Origin: Arthrobacter sp. HY1533
GTDB lineage: Bacteria; Actinomycetota; Actinomycetes; Actinomycetales; Micrococcaceae
Direction of reading: 5' to 3'
Assembly (NCBI RefSeq): GCF_027568515.1
Contig: NZ_JANKZF010000006.1
Span: 62,001 to 126,000, forward strand
Length of the DNA stretch: 64,000 nucleotides
The translations under genes were made by a program, and so were the position numbers. Below, one piece after another: positions 51,781-60,344 of this stretch; position 1 is the first letter of the stretch; each line of letters begins with the position of its first letter. The notes beneath the pieces were generated by a model, which saw nothing but the letters and a program-made list of their open reading frames with translations, searched no databases and was not told the origin of the DNA.

Positions 51781-51795
51781 TTAACTAGCGGTTAA
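51781..51795. promoter_or_regulatory. Candidate operator TTAAC-N5-GTTAA
   Basis: A perfect 5-bp inverted repeat with a 5-nt spacer starts 18 nt upstream of the membrane-protein ATG. TAGTTA within it on the minus strand could be the -10, so binding there would block transcription. Confidence 0.5.
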
Positions 51796-51949
51796 TCAAC
51801 TTCCCGCTCATGGCCGCGGCCGTGAGCATTGTTCCTGGTGTGGCCAACTCGCGGCGTGGCAATTCGGTCAATGGTTGCGCCTGCCTTGGGCGGCGATCAT
51901 CAACATCCTCGGCCAGAACTTCCCTGGGACAGATGTCGGGCCACTCATC

Positions 51950-52381
51950 TCAAGCGAGGCAGAACTCATTGCCCTCGACGTCTTGCATGACGAGGCACGA
52001 CTCGTTGTCGCTGTCGGCTGGCAGGAGCCGTACGCGTTTTGCGCCGAGGGCGACCAGACGTCCACATTCACTCTCCAGCGCAGCCAGGCGTTCGTCGCCC
52101 ACGAGCCCGGTACCGACCCGTACGTCGAGATGCAGACGGTTCTTGAGGACCTTGCCTTCCGGGACACGTTGGAAGTACAGTCGAGCGCCCGAACCTGAAG
52201 GATCCACGCAGGCACACCAAGAGCCTTGATCCCCAGGCGGTTGCGAACGATCGAAGTCATCCCATGTATCGAACCCCTCCTGCGTCGGGAGGACGTACCC
52301 CAGTACCTCACACCAGAAACGAGCGACCCGAACGGGCTCAGCACAGTCGAAGGTGACTTGAATCTCCCTAGTCGATGCCAT
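51950..52381 (-). CDS. VOC-family (glyoxalase-like) protein
   Basis: A 143-residue single VOC fold with two beta-alpha-beta-beta-beta units: IQVTFDCAEPVRVARFWCEV and LHLDVRVGT...VMQDVEGNEFCLA. Possible metal ligands are the His in RLHLDV and the Glu in EGNEFC. Start ATG 52381 has TAGCAT exactly 6 nt upstream and no usable Shine-Dalgarno site, so it is likely leaderless. The family includes dioxygenases, resistance proteins and isomerases; no specific role can be given. The ~150 nt downstream (51796-51949) contain no gene. Confidence 0.82.
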   Translation of the reverse strand: MASTREIQVTFDCAEPVRVARFWCEVLGYVLPTQEGFDTWDDFDRSQPPGDQGSWCACVDPSGSGARLYFQRVPEGKVLKNRLHLDVRVGTGLVGDERLAALESECGRLVALGAKRVRLLPADSDNESCLVMQDVEGNEFCLA

Positions 52382-52387
52382 CCCTGC

Positions 52388-52393
52388 ATGCTA
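52388..52393 (-). promoter_or_regulatory. Candidate -10 of a leaderless promoter for the VOC gene
   Basis: TAGCAT on the minus strand ends 6 nt before the ATG at 52381. Confidence 0.5.
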
Positions 52394-52413
52394 GCAGCCA
52401 AGGAGTGTCCCGG

Positions 52414-53229
52414 TCAGGCGGCGGTGACCTCGGCCAGGATCTCGCGCAGCATTTCCTCCCCGGCGAGGATGCCACGAACGGAGGTCAGGCGCAGGTGCGA
52501 GGCGGCAAATCCGGCGTCGTGCAGTTCTCCGTGGATGGGGCGGAAGGCCACGTGGGCCAGCTCCAGCATGCCCTGGTCCAGCAGGGAATCGCCGGCGGCA
52601 ATGACGCTGGCGGCGCCGGTGCGGCGGGCCACCTCGGCCAGGGCGTCGGCCTTGTTGATGGGCGCGGGCACGCAGTACAGCTTGCGGCCCTGGACGGACA
52701 CGCTCCAACCGGCCTCCGCGCACAGCTCCTCCAGCTCGGCCACGAAGGAGTCCGGCATGAGATCGCGGTCAATGATGGCGTAGGCAAACAGGTCCTCGGC
52801 CCGGCGCAGGCGCAGGATCCACGCCGAAAACTCGGGCTTGGAGAGGTGCGCCTCAATGGTTTCCAGCGGGGCGCAGCTCTCCGCCATGAGCGCCGAAAGT
52901 TTGGCGTTCCACTGGGCATCCGGCACACCGTGGTGCAGCAGCACGCCGCCGTTGGAGGTGATGGCGTACTCGGGAACCGGTCCGGGCAACTGCACGCGCT
53001 CGTACTGCGCCTGCGTGCGCGTGGTGGCGGGGACGAACGTCGCGGACTCCTTGACCGCCCCCAGCAACTGCTGGGCCGCGAGGGTCATGAAGGACAGGGG
53101 TGCGCCGTCGTAAACCTCCGCCACGACCATGGCCGGGGCGTCCTTGTCGGCGCCCTCGAGCCAGAGCGCGCTTTTGGAGTAAATGAGCGTGCGGTCCAGG
53201 TCGCAGGCAACCAAGGTGGGGGATGTCAT
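52414..53229 (-). CDS. HAD-superfamily hydrolase of the Ter-associated biosynthetic module
   Basis: A 271-residue HAD phosphatase. Motif I is VACDLDRTLIYS (nucleophile and acid/base Asp), motif III includes NKADALAEVARRTGA, and motif IV is VIAAGDSLLDQGML. The cap resembles Cof/sucrose-phosphatase-type enzymes. Its start overlaps the StiP stop by 4 nt (53226-53229). In Ter systems such a HAD is predicted to remove a phosphate in the making of a nucleoside-like metabolite. It is the last gene of the operon. Confidence 0.85.
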   Translation of the reverse strand: MTSPTLVACDLDRTLIYSKSALWLEGADKDAPAMVVAEVYDGAPLSFMTLAAQQLLGAVKESATFVPATTRTQAQYERVQLPGPVPEYAITSNGGVLLHHGVPDAQWNAKLSALMAESCAPLETIEAHLSKPEFSAWILRLRRAEDLFAYAIIDRDLMPDSFVAELEELCAEAGWSVSVQGRKLYCVPAPINKADALAEVARRTGAASVIAAGDSLLDQGMLELAHVAFRPIHGELHDAGFAASHLRLTSVRGILAGEEMLREILAEVTAA

Positions 53230-54395
53230 GCGTTGGGCACGGCCTTTCCATCGGCGCCGACGGCGCTCTTGTCGAATTGGGGGTGGATCAGGCCAACACA
53301 GCTGTAGGGCAATTCCGGCACTTGCTCAACCGGGACACCCCGCTGTTCGGCCAGCAGGAGCACGTGGGCCACGTCGTCCATGGCGTCGGGGTTGACCAGG
53401 ATGCGCCACGGGACCCGGCGCAGCAGGACCCGGGTGGTTTCGCCGACGCCGGGCTTGACCAGGTTGACGTTGTTGATGCCGTAACCGGTGCTGATGCGCT
53501 CAACGGCCTGCCAGCCGGCCCAGGTGGGCTCCGGGGCTTCGGCGTTGTGCGCGGCCACCTGGCGTGCAACCTCGCTGCGGACGTCATCAAAGTGGCCCTC
53601 GATGGCTGCCAGGAACTCGTTGGAGACGTCGCTGGGGGCCAGCTCCGAGTAGAACTTGGCGCCGTGGAAATCGTCCGGGCCAATGTGGTCCACGTTGAAA
53701 ACAGTGCGTGAGACAAGGCCCGAGACCGTGGAATTCAGGCACGCCGAAGGGATCAGGTAGTCCTCCCGGGTGCCGAACATGGACACGCAGTGCCCGGGGT
53801 CGGCCAGCACGGCGAGCTCGTCCGGGAAGCGGATCCCGGTCTCCGCGGCAAAGCCGTCCAGGGCCGCGGTCAGCTCGCGGGAGATGGCGCCCTTTCCGGT
53901 CCAGCCGTCCACAAACAGGATGCGCTCCGGGTCAAAGTTTTCCGCCAGGTACCGCAGCGCAGTCTTGTCCAAGCCCACACCGCGCACAATGCTCATGGTG
54001 AAGTGGGGCAGCTCGATCCCGTGCACGTGGTGCGCCCAGCGCCGCATGAGAATGCCAATGGGGGTTCCGGCACGGGCCAGCGACACCAGGACCGGCTGGT
54101 TGTTGCGGGCAGCCAGTGCCAGCTCGGTGACCACGCCGACGGCCGTGGCGATGCGCCGGCCCGCCCGCTCAACCGCCTGCGTGTACAGCTCCTGGTACTC
54201 GGCGCTGGGGGAGTACTCCATGGGCAGCGATTCGGCGTAGTTGGCAGCGCCCGACTGGATGGCGTGCTCCCGCTCGGCCGTGGGCGCCTCCAGGGCAAGG
54301 TGGCTCAGGTCCTTGAGCAGCCAGGTGACCTCGCCGGCAGCATAGGAGCCGAAATCCGGCCCGGTGAGGGGCGTTGGCAGGGCTGTCTGGCTCAT
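53226..54395 (-). CDS. StiP-family protein (predicted cysteine protease/PELOTA-like, Ter-associated)
   Basis: A 389-residue cytosolic protein of the StiP family. Characteristic segments are GSYAAGEVTWLLKDLS at the start, VSLARAGTPIGILMRRWAHH (a phosphoribosyltransferase-like loop), FVDGWTGKGAI, and LADPGHCVSMFGTREDYLIP with a conserved His-Cys. From family knowledge it is a constant partner of the phosphoribosyltransferase and lyase genes in Ter operons. It overlaps both neighbours by 4 nt. The biochemical activity has not, to my knowledge, been established. Confidence 0.85.
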   Translation of the reverse strand: MSQTALPTPLTGPDFGSYAAGEVTWLLKDLSHLALEAPTAEREHAIQSGAANYAESLPMEYSPSAEYQELYTQAVERAGRRIATAVGVVTELALAARNNQPVLVSLARAGTPIGILMRRWAHHVHGIELPHFTMSIVRGVGLDKTALRYLAENFDPERILFVDGWTGKGAISRELTAALDGFAAETGIRFPDELAVLADPGHCVSMFGTREDYLIPSACLNSTVSGLVSRTVFNVDHIGPDDFHGAKFYSELAPSDVSNEFLAAIEGHFDDVRSEVARQVAAHNAEAPEPTWAGWQAVERISTGYGINNVNLVKPGVGETTRVLLRRVPWRILVNPDAMDDVAHVLLLAEQRGVPVEQVPELPYSCVGLIHPQFDKSAVGADGKAVPNA

Positions 54396-55834
54396 CGGGC
54401 ATCCTCTGTTTGGCGTGCGGGGTCATTGGCCGGCAGCAAAACCACGACGGCGTCGTCGGCCGCTGAGGCCATCGCCGCCGCCAGCGGCTCCAGCCCGGGG
54501 ACGGAGCTGGTGGTCACGTCGCTGCTGCCCGTGCCCGGTTCCGGGAACACCAGGATGGTGCCGGGGCGCTGCCCTGCGCCGCTGAGGTTGTAGGCAAAGC
54601 GGATGCCCGGGCCGTCGTTGGTGGCGTCGTGGCTGGCGAAGCGCAGGGCCCCGGCAACCGCGTAGCCCGAATCATCCACCGGGACGATGGGGGAGCGGGT
54701 GGTGGTGGAGAAGAGCACCGGCGTGCCCGGGAGCAGGTCTTCCAGCGCGCGGGCCACGGCCAGCGGCAGGAACATGTTTTCCTCACAGCCCACCACTGCC
54801 ACGGGTCCCCGGCAGCCATGTGAGCCCAGGTGGGCGGCCACGTGGGAGGCAATGGCGGCAACGTCTGCGGTGGCCGGCGGTGAGGCGTTGCCAAAACGGT
54901 CGCTGCGGACGGGGGCCGTGTCCGCGGCGGAGAGCTCAAGCACGGACAGGCGGCCGGCCAGGGGTGCATCGGCCACATGATCGGGCAGCCCGGAGATGAG
55001 GTCCGCGGCGCGGTCCAGGATGCTTTCGCCGAGCTCGATCCGGCCTGTTCCCAGGGCGGTGACCGCAATGCGGCAGCCGAGTTCTTCGGCGAGGGCGTCA
55101 AAGCGGGCCCGGTCGGCTGCGCCGCGCAGGTCGATCAGTGCCGCCACGATGTAGACCGGATGCGGCGACAGCGCGTGCAGCTCGCGGATGGTGTTGATGA
55201 CGGTGGACCCGGTGCTGAACTCGTCGTCCACCAGCACCACGGGGCCGGCGCCGTCGAGCCAATGCGGGTCCGTGGGCACCATGGCGTGCGAGGTCGCGTG
55301 CGAATGCCCCTCCTCGAAGCCCGCCACCGGTTCCACACCGGGCGTGGCATGCCGGGTCGAGTGGATGTACCAGGCGCCCAGGGCATTGGCCACGAGCCGG
55401 CCCAGGCCCGTGGCCGTCTCTGCATAGCCAATCACGACGGCGCCGGGCACCTGGGTGCGCAGCCCCGCCACCTGCGTGGCGAGGATGTCAATGGCGTCCC
55501 GGCGCTGGCCGACTGGCCGCCGCAGGACCTCGCCAAGCTGCGCCGCGGCGGCGGCGACGGCCTCCGCAGTGGGGGCGGCAGCAGCGGCGTCGTGCCCCAG
55601 GGCGGCGAGCTCCATGGCAACTATTGCCCCGAGAAGCTCACCGGCGGCGATGACCAGGGCGGGCTCGGTGGGGATGTGTTTGGCCAGCACGGTGGAGACC
55701 AGCAGGTGGGCTCGCTTGGGGTTGCGGCGCAGTGCCAGACCAACGAGGTCCTCGACAGGCACAAAGGCCGCCGGGTCGCTGTGGATGGAAACGCCCAGGC
55801 GTTCCGAAACAAAATTGCCGTTCCAGGTGCTCAT
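54392..55834 (-). CDS. Ter-associated phosphoribosyltransferase with TRSP-like C-terminal domain
   Basis: A 480-residue two-domain enzyme. The N-terminal half is a type I phosphoribosyltransferase with the PRPP loop VVLVDDEFSTGSTVINTI and the flexible region GYAETATGLGRLVANAL. The C-terminal half (from about 300) carries VVGCEENMFLPLAVARALE and STTTRSPIVPVDDSGYAV, the pattern of the TRSP domain. It is predicted to attach a ribose-phosphate to a base-like acceptor in the Ter-linked pathway. It overlaps both neighbours by 4 nt. Confidence 0.85.
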   Translation of the reverse strand: MSTWNGNFVSERLGVSIHSDPAAFVPVEDLVGLALRRNPKRAHLLVSTVLAKHIPTEPALVIAAGELLGAIVAMELAALGHDAAAAAPTAEAVAAAAAQLGEVLRRPVGQRRDAIDILATQVAGLRTQVPGAVVIGYAETATGLGRLVANALGAWYIHSTRHATPGVEPVAGFEEGHSHATSHAMVPTDPHWLDGAGPVVLVDDEFSTGSTVINTIRELHALSPHPVYIVAALIDLRGAADRARFDALAEELGCRIAVTALGTGRIELGESILDRAADLISGLPDHVADAPLAGRLSVLELSAADTAPVRSDRFGNASPPATADVAAIASHVAAHLGSHGCRGPVAVVGCEENMFLPLAVARALEDLLPGTPVLFSTTTRSPIVPVDDSGYAVAGALRFASHDATNDGPGIRFAYNLSGAGQRPGTILVFPEPGTGSSDVTTSSVPGLEPLAAAMASAADDAVVVLLPANDPARQTEDAR

Positions 55835-57012
55835 GACATGTTCGCTTCCAGCAGGTCCACGAAGGTGACGTCCGCGGCGGCCACGCCATAGGCTTCGGCG
55901 CGCAGCAGGGTGCGGCGGGCCCAGGCCTGGTGCGGCTTCATCTCGTTCATCTTGTTGCCGTAGGGCGACGCCGCGGCACCGCCGTGCTCGTTTCCGGCAA
56001 TGGCCAGTGCGTCCAGGTACTCCTCGTGGCTGACCACGCTCATGGCGTGCACCAGGGACACATGGGTGGGGTGGATGACTGTCTTGCCGAGCAGGCCGTT
56101 GGCCAGGTCCAGCTCAATCTCGCGGATCAGGGTGTCCAGGTTGGCTGTCATGATGCGCCGGCGCAATTCCTGTTCGTGCGGGCCCACGAACGGGGTCAGG
56201 CGCAGTTGCGGGCGCAGCACACGCTCGGTGTTGGAGTAGTGCTCCCAGACGGGTCCGGAAATCACGAATCCGCCCTCGGGCCGGCCCAGGACATTGACGA
56301 TGTCGCCAATGACGTTGGCCACCACGTTGACGTCGTAGATGGTGAGGTCGCGGGAGCGGCGCAGGCCGAAGGCGCTGGACATGTCGGTGGCGCCGATGCG
56401 CACCGACAGGATGTCCTGGCGGTTGGCGGCCAACAGCGTGTGGATGTTGGTCAGTGCGGCGGCGCGGGTCTCCACGTGGATCACGGCGGGGGATTCCAGG
56501 ATGGGCATGACGCGCAGCCTGTGCCGCCCGGGTGTTGCGCCATCCAGGCCGAGCTCGGCCTGGACCATGTGCAGCGCCTCAAGGAATGCGGCGCCGGTGC
56601 CGCTCTCGTTGTCGAACTTCGGGATGACAAAGCCAGTCAAAACGGCTGTTGCGTCCCCGGCACGGCGGGCCACCGACAGCATCTGCCCCGGCGTCCGGAC
56701 CCGGACAAAGAGCAGCGGCAGGTCCTCGCCGCGCTCCGCGAGCGTTGCCAGGGCGGAGACCACGTTCTCTTCGGCCGTGGCAACGTCGGCGTCGGGGATG
56801 GAATCCTCCAGGCACAGGACCATGGACACGGCGCCGAGGTCACGCTGGCGCAGCACGTCCTTGACCAGGTCCGGCCGGTTGGCGGGCGTGTACAGGGTGC
56901 CACCCAGCGCCACGGCCTGCAGCTCGGGGGCACTGGCTGCCGACAGTTCGGCGGGCAGGCGGTGGAAGAGTGCAGCGGAGGAGGCCGCAGTCAGGGAACG
57001 GAAGTGTCGCAT
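55831..57012 (-). CDS. HpcH/HpaI aldolase / citrate lyase-family protein, Ter-associated
   Basis: A 393-residue TIM-barrel lyase-like protein. Motifs are VLCLEDSIPDADVATAEENV (metal-binding Glu/Asp region), LPLLFVRVRTPGQM, LRVMPILESPAVIH and VRIGATDMSSAFGLRRSRDL. It is the first gene of the tightly overlapping four-gene biosynthetic block and lies 45 nt after the linker-protein gene. It is predicted to form or break a C-C bond in the nucleoside-like product; the substrate is unknown. Confidence 0.85.
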   Translation of the reverse strand: MRHFRSLTAASSAALFHRLPAELSAASAPELQAVALGGTLYTPANRPDLVKDVLRQRDLGAVSMVLCLEDSIPDADVATAEENVVSALATLAERGEDLPLLFVRVRTPGQMLSVARRAGDATAVLTGFVIPKFDNESGTGAAFLEALHMVQAELGLDGATPGRHRLRVMPILESPAVIHVETRAAALTNIHTLLAANRQDILSVRIGATDMSSAFGLRRSRDLTIYDVNVVANVIGDIVNVLGRPEGGFVISGPVWEHYSNTERVLRPQLRLTPFVGPHEQELRRRIMTANLDTLIREIELDLANGLLGKTVIHPTHVSLVHAMSVVSHEEYLDALAIAGNEHGGAAASPYGNKMNEMKPHQAWARRTLLRAEAYGVAAADVTFVDLLEANMS

Positions 57013-57057
57013 GGGCCCTCTTTTATGGTGCTGCCTGGGTGGTGTGGACGGTGGCGC

Positions 57058-57954
57058 CTAGCGCCCGTAGGCGGACGACGGCGCCTGGTGGGTCATGGTG
57101 AAGTCGAACTCCTGCCAAATCTGCTGGTCCTGCCAGTCCCGCGGGACGGGTTCGGCACGCAGCTCCAGGACATTGCCGATCCGGTGAACCAGCAGGACAA
57201 TCTGCGCCCCGTCGGCCGCCGGCGGCAGGGCCACGGTGTCGCCGGAGAACAGCCGCACGCCCATGGCTGCGCTGCTGCGGTTGATGAAGATGGCCCGCCG
57301 CAGCTCGCGCACATGGCGCAGTGTGATGAGCGCATCCCGGCCGTGGTAGCCCACCAGCTCGCGGTTGCCGCTGGTCATGACGGGAGTGCCGGCCTTGTGT
57401 CCGTCCACGGTTTGGCCGCCGGTCACACGCCGCACACTTTCCCAGGCTGCCGCCGTGCTGCCGCTGACCACCAGCGTGCCCACGGCCGACTGCAGCGGTG
57501 TCAGCCGCAGGAGGCGCTGCACCAGGTTCAGCTCGTAGACGTCCTCGATCCGCGGGGCGGGGAACAGCAGTCCCACCTCGTGGTCCTCGCGCTTGGATTT
57601 CTCGCGCTGGGCCGCCAGCATGCGGGCCCGGGGGTTGCTTGACGACGCCGGGGCGCCGCCGCCCAGGACGAGCCCCGCCGTGGGTGCCGCCTGGCTTGGG
57701 CGTGATTGTGGCATGGCGGCAGCGGGCTGGGCTGAGGCCGGGCGGCCCAGCGTGAGCCCGGATGAAGGTGCAGCGGCAGGGGCTGTTGTCGGGGCGGACG
57801 GCCGGCCCAGGCTGAGGCCGGCCGAGGGGGCCGGCGAAGCAGCGGCAGGGGCCTGTGCAGCGGAGGGTTGCACCGCGGCGGGCTGGGCGCTGCCGGGCTT
57901 GATGCGGCGGCGCAAAAAGACCAGGTCGGTTCGGGGCGAGGTGGAATGGTTCAC
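57058..57954 (-). CDS. Ter-operon protein with GLxLG-repeat linker, family not recognised
   Basis: A 298-residue protein. The GTG start at 57954 (after AGGC) is 7 nt from the upstream TerD-like gene stop. Residues 1-20 (TDLVFLRRRIKP) are followed by an Ala/Pro-rich disordered linker holding three copies of a short motif: GLSLGRP (46-52), GLTLGRP (66-72) and GLVLGGG (94-100). The C-terminal 170 residues form a compact, probably beta-rich domain with LVGYHGRDALITLRHVRELR and NRSSAAMGVRLFSGDTVALP. It may be a distant TerD/TerA-like beta-sandwich. The repeats could be docking motifs, which is speculation. Confidence 0.65.
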   Translation of the reverse strand: MNHSTSPRTDLVFLRRRIKPGSAQPAAVQPSAAQAPAAASPAPSAGLSLGRPSAPTTAPAAAPSSGLTLGRPASAQPAAAMPQSRPSQAAPTAGLVLGGGAPASSSNPRARMLAAQREKSKREDHEVGLLFPAPRIEDVYELNLVQRLLRLTPLQSAVGTLVVSGSTAAAWESVRRVTGGQTVDGHKAGTPVMTSGNRELVGYHGRDALITLRHVRELRRAIFINRSSAAMGVRLFSGDTVALPPAADGAQIVLLVHRIGNVLELRAEPVPRDWQDQQIWQEFDFTMTHQAPSSAYGR

Positions 57955-57961
57955 GGGGTGC

Positions 57962-58513
57962 CTAGAGGCTGATTCCGTAGTCCTTGGCCACGCCGGCCAG
58001 ACCCGTGCGGTAGCCCTGGCCCAGTGCGCGGAACTTCCAGTCGTCCCGGTGCCGGTACAGCTCGCCAAAGATCATGGCCGTGACAGCTTCCAGGCCTGTG
58101 GTGGCGAGGTCGAAGCGGACCAGCTCGCGGTTCTCGGCCGTGGCCACGCGGATGTGTGCGCTGCGCACGGAACCAAAGGTGCCCTGGCCGCGGAACTCGG
58201 GGTCCACATAGGCCAGGAAGATGATCTTGGAAATTTCGGCCGGGACACGGGCCAGGTCCACGTCAATTTGTTCCTGGTCGGCATCGCCCACAAAGGTCAC
58301 GGATGCGTCGGCGCTGACCAGCTGGTTGAAGAACACCAGGTGCTCATTAGACACGGCCTGGCCGCCGGCGTCGCACATCACCGCGAACGGGACAAGCTCT
58401 GCCTGGGGGCCGTTGCTGGGAATGATGTCCCAGCCCATGCCCACCACCACGTGGTCGAGGCCGGGGTTCTCGGCGGTCAGGGCGGCATTGGCCCCTGCCA
58501 CTAGTGTTGCCAA
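57962..58513 (-). CDS. Degenerate TerD-family protein
   Basis: A 183-residue TerD fold protein whose alignment to the three other TerD copies in the operon is clear at VGMGWDIIP, VFFNQLVSADASVTFVGDAD, GELYRHRDDWKFRALGQGYR and GLAGVAKDYG. However, the calcium-binding segments are altered: DLDAS is replaced by ELVPF, and GDGDDE by GDADQE. The usual N-terminal SLxKGxxLSL strand is also absent. It may have lost Ca binding or act as a structural partner. It overlaps the upstream XpaC-like gene by 13 nt. Confidence 0.82.
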   Translation of the reverse strand: MATLVAGANAALTAENPGLDHVVVGMGWDIIPSNGPQAELVPFAVMCDAGGQAVSNEHLVFFNQLVSADASVTFVGDADQEQIDVDLARVPAEISKIIFLAYVDPEFRGQGTFGSVRSAHIRVATAENRELVRFDLATTGLEAVTAMIFGELYRHRDDWKFRALGQGYRTGLAGVAKDYGISL

Positions 58514-59058
58514 GACTGGCCCTCCAAACGCAATGGGTCCCTTTCAGATGGTGGTTGTTGAAGTTGCAGGGCAGCGTCCTGGGCGGAGAACTTGTCCGCC
58601 AGGAAGCGCCCGTGCGTGGAGAGTTCCTCCACGGCTCCGATGCGGATCTGGTTGAGCAGGTCCGCCAAGGTCTGTTCGAGGGTGGCCAGCTGCTCCGCGA
58701 ACAGGAAGGTCGCCGCGGCCTCCTCGTCGTGGTGTGCCTCCGGCAGCGCCAGGTAGGCCTGCAGCGGCGTGGGCACGTAGCTGCAGATCATGGCGTTGAG
58801 CAGCACGCGCTGTTCCGTGGAACAGCCGCGGATGGCGATGTCCGCGACGGCGTCGCGCATGAGGTCGCCCAGCTGTCGCAGCTGGGACGACAACAGCGGG
58901 GGCAGGCGGCTGCCGGAACGGCGCACGGACGCACGCAGCGCGTCCACGGAGACGCCCATCTGGGCGATCTCCTCCGCAATCGGGTCAACGGCGGGGCGGT
59001 CGGGCACCTGAGGTGCCCCGCCGCCGCCAAACCTGCCCCCCACAAAACGGCCAATCAT
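58501..59058 (-). CDS. XpaC-like helical protein, TelA partner
   Basis: A 185-residue mainly helical protein after a Gly-rich N-terminus (MIGRFVGGRFGGGGAP). The core YVPTPLQAYLALP and the helices EQLATLEQTLADLLNQIRIG resemble the XpaC family that is regularly encoded beside TelA. It lies 36 nt after the TelA gene. A partner role in the membrane-linked TelA complex is inferred from this pairing. Confidence 0.65.
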   Translation of the reverse strand: MIGRFVGGRFGGGGAPQVPDRPAVDPIAEEIAQMGVSVDALRASVRRSGSRLPPLLSSQLRQLGDLMRDAVADIAIRGCSTEQRVLLNAMICSYVPTPLQAYLALPEAHHDEEAAATFLFAEQLATLEQTLADLLNQIRIGAVEELSTHGRFLADKFSAQDAALQLQQPPSERDPLRLEGQSWQH

Positions 59059-59094
59059 CGCATTCCCTTGTCTCGAACGAACGTTCTTTTCAGC

Positions 59095-60288
59095 CTACTC
59101 GCGTTCAGACTGGCGTGAACGCTCCAGGTAAGGCTTGGCCTTGGCCAGCCCGTCCTCCAGGGCGTGCACCGTGCCTTCCATGTTCTTCGCGGCCGAGGCG
59201 CGGAAGGTGTCGATGGCATCCATGGTCTCAAAGACGTTGTCGAAGGCCTTCTGCAGCGTCTCCACGCTCACGCCCGAGGTGGACGCCTGCTGGTGGATGC
59301 GCACTGTCTGGTCCTTGAGCATCTCGGAAGTCTTCAGGATCATGTTGTTCGTGGTGGTGTTGATGGCGTCGATCTGGTCCAGCACCATCTTCTGGTTGGC
59401 CAGGGCCTGGGCCACGATGACCGCTGTGCGCAGCGCCGAAATGGTGGTGGTGCGCGCCCGGTCGACACCCTTGATCAGTTCAAGGTTGTTCTTGCGGATC
59501 AGGTCCATGGCCAGGTAGCCCTGCACCGAAACAGCCAGCTGGGTCAGGATGTCCTGGTGGCGCTGGCGGATCGGGAACAGGACGTCGGCCTCGAGCTTCT
59601 GGGCCTGCTCGATCTGTCCCGAGGCGCGGGTGGCGTCAATCTTCTCCACACAGGCCTCGTCCAGGGCCTTGGCGAACACGGCGTATTCGCTCAGGCTCTG
59701 CATGGTCTCCCACAGCTTGACCTTTTCCCCTGCCAGCGAGGCGTTGTCTTTCAGGAGCTCGTCCTGGCCGGCCATGAGCGACTTGATGATGGCGTCGAGC
59801 TGGGTCTGTGCGGACTCGTACTTCTGGAAGTACTTGGCCAGCTTGTTGCCGCCCGGGATGAAGCCGAGGATCTTGCGCCCCGTGCCGAGGTCGGCGTTGT
59901 TGGGGGTGAGGCTTTCCACCGTGGAGCGGAGATCGTTCAGGGTGCCTGCGACCTGCGCCTGGGCCCCGTTGCCATTCTTCTTGGCCCCGGCCACCGAGGT
60001 GGAGGAGCGCTCCAGCATGCGGCTGGAGGCGTCGGAGGAGTTGGTCATTTCCGAGCCGGCCAGCTTGGAAATGCCGTCAACCTTGGTGGTGAACTCGGGG
60101 CTGCGGGCATCCACCGTGGCAATCTCGGCGATGAATTCCTTGGCCTGGCGGTTGATCTCCGCCTGGCGTTCAACGGGGACCGGAACCATGCCGGGAGCCT
60201 GTTCGGCCACGACGATTTCCGGTGCGTCCGGGGCCTTCAGGACCAGTGCGGTCTCGGTTTCGGTGGGAGGGGTCAGCGGTGTTGTCAT
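59095..60288 (-). CDS. telA: TelA-family toxic anion resistance protein
   Basis: A 397-residue TelA/KlaA family protein, largely alpha-helical with coiled-coil character. Family segments are TDLGTGRKILGFIPGGNKLAKYFQ-type (seen as GTGRKILGFIPGGNKLAKYF), YESAQTQLDAIIKSLMAGQD and VALSQGYLAM-like VSVQGYLAMDLIRKNN. ATG 60288 (MTTPLTPPTETE) is the first start after the TerD gene; the earlier frame to 60426 overlaps that gene. TelA proteins confer resistance to tellurite and other envelope stresses by unknown means. Confidence 0.88.
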   Translation of the reverse strand: MTTPLTPPTETETALVLKAPDAPEIVVAEQAPGMVPVPVERQAEINRQAKEFIAEIATVDARSPEFTTKVDGISKLAGSEMTNSSDASSRMLERSSTSVAGAKKNGNGAQAQVAGTLNDLRSTVESLTPNNADLGTGRKILGFIPGGNKLAKYFQKYESAQTQLDAIIKSLMAGQDELLKDNASLAGEKVKLWETMQSLSEYAVFAKALDEACVEKIDATRASGQIEQAQKLEADVLFPIRQRHQDILTQLAVSVQGYLAMDLIRKNNLELIKGVDRARTTTISALRTAVIVAQALANQKMVLDQIDAINTTTNNMILKTSEMLKDQTVRIHQQASTSGVSVETLQKAFDNVFETMDAIDTFRASAAKNMEGTVHALEDGLAKAKPYLERSRQSERE

Positions 60289-60344
60289 GGTTTTCCAGTT
60301 TTCCTGAGCTGTGAAGGTGGATGCCGCGGGCGGGAGGGGGTTGG

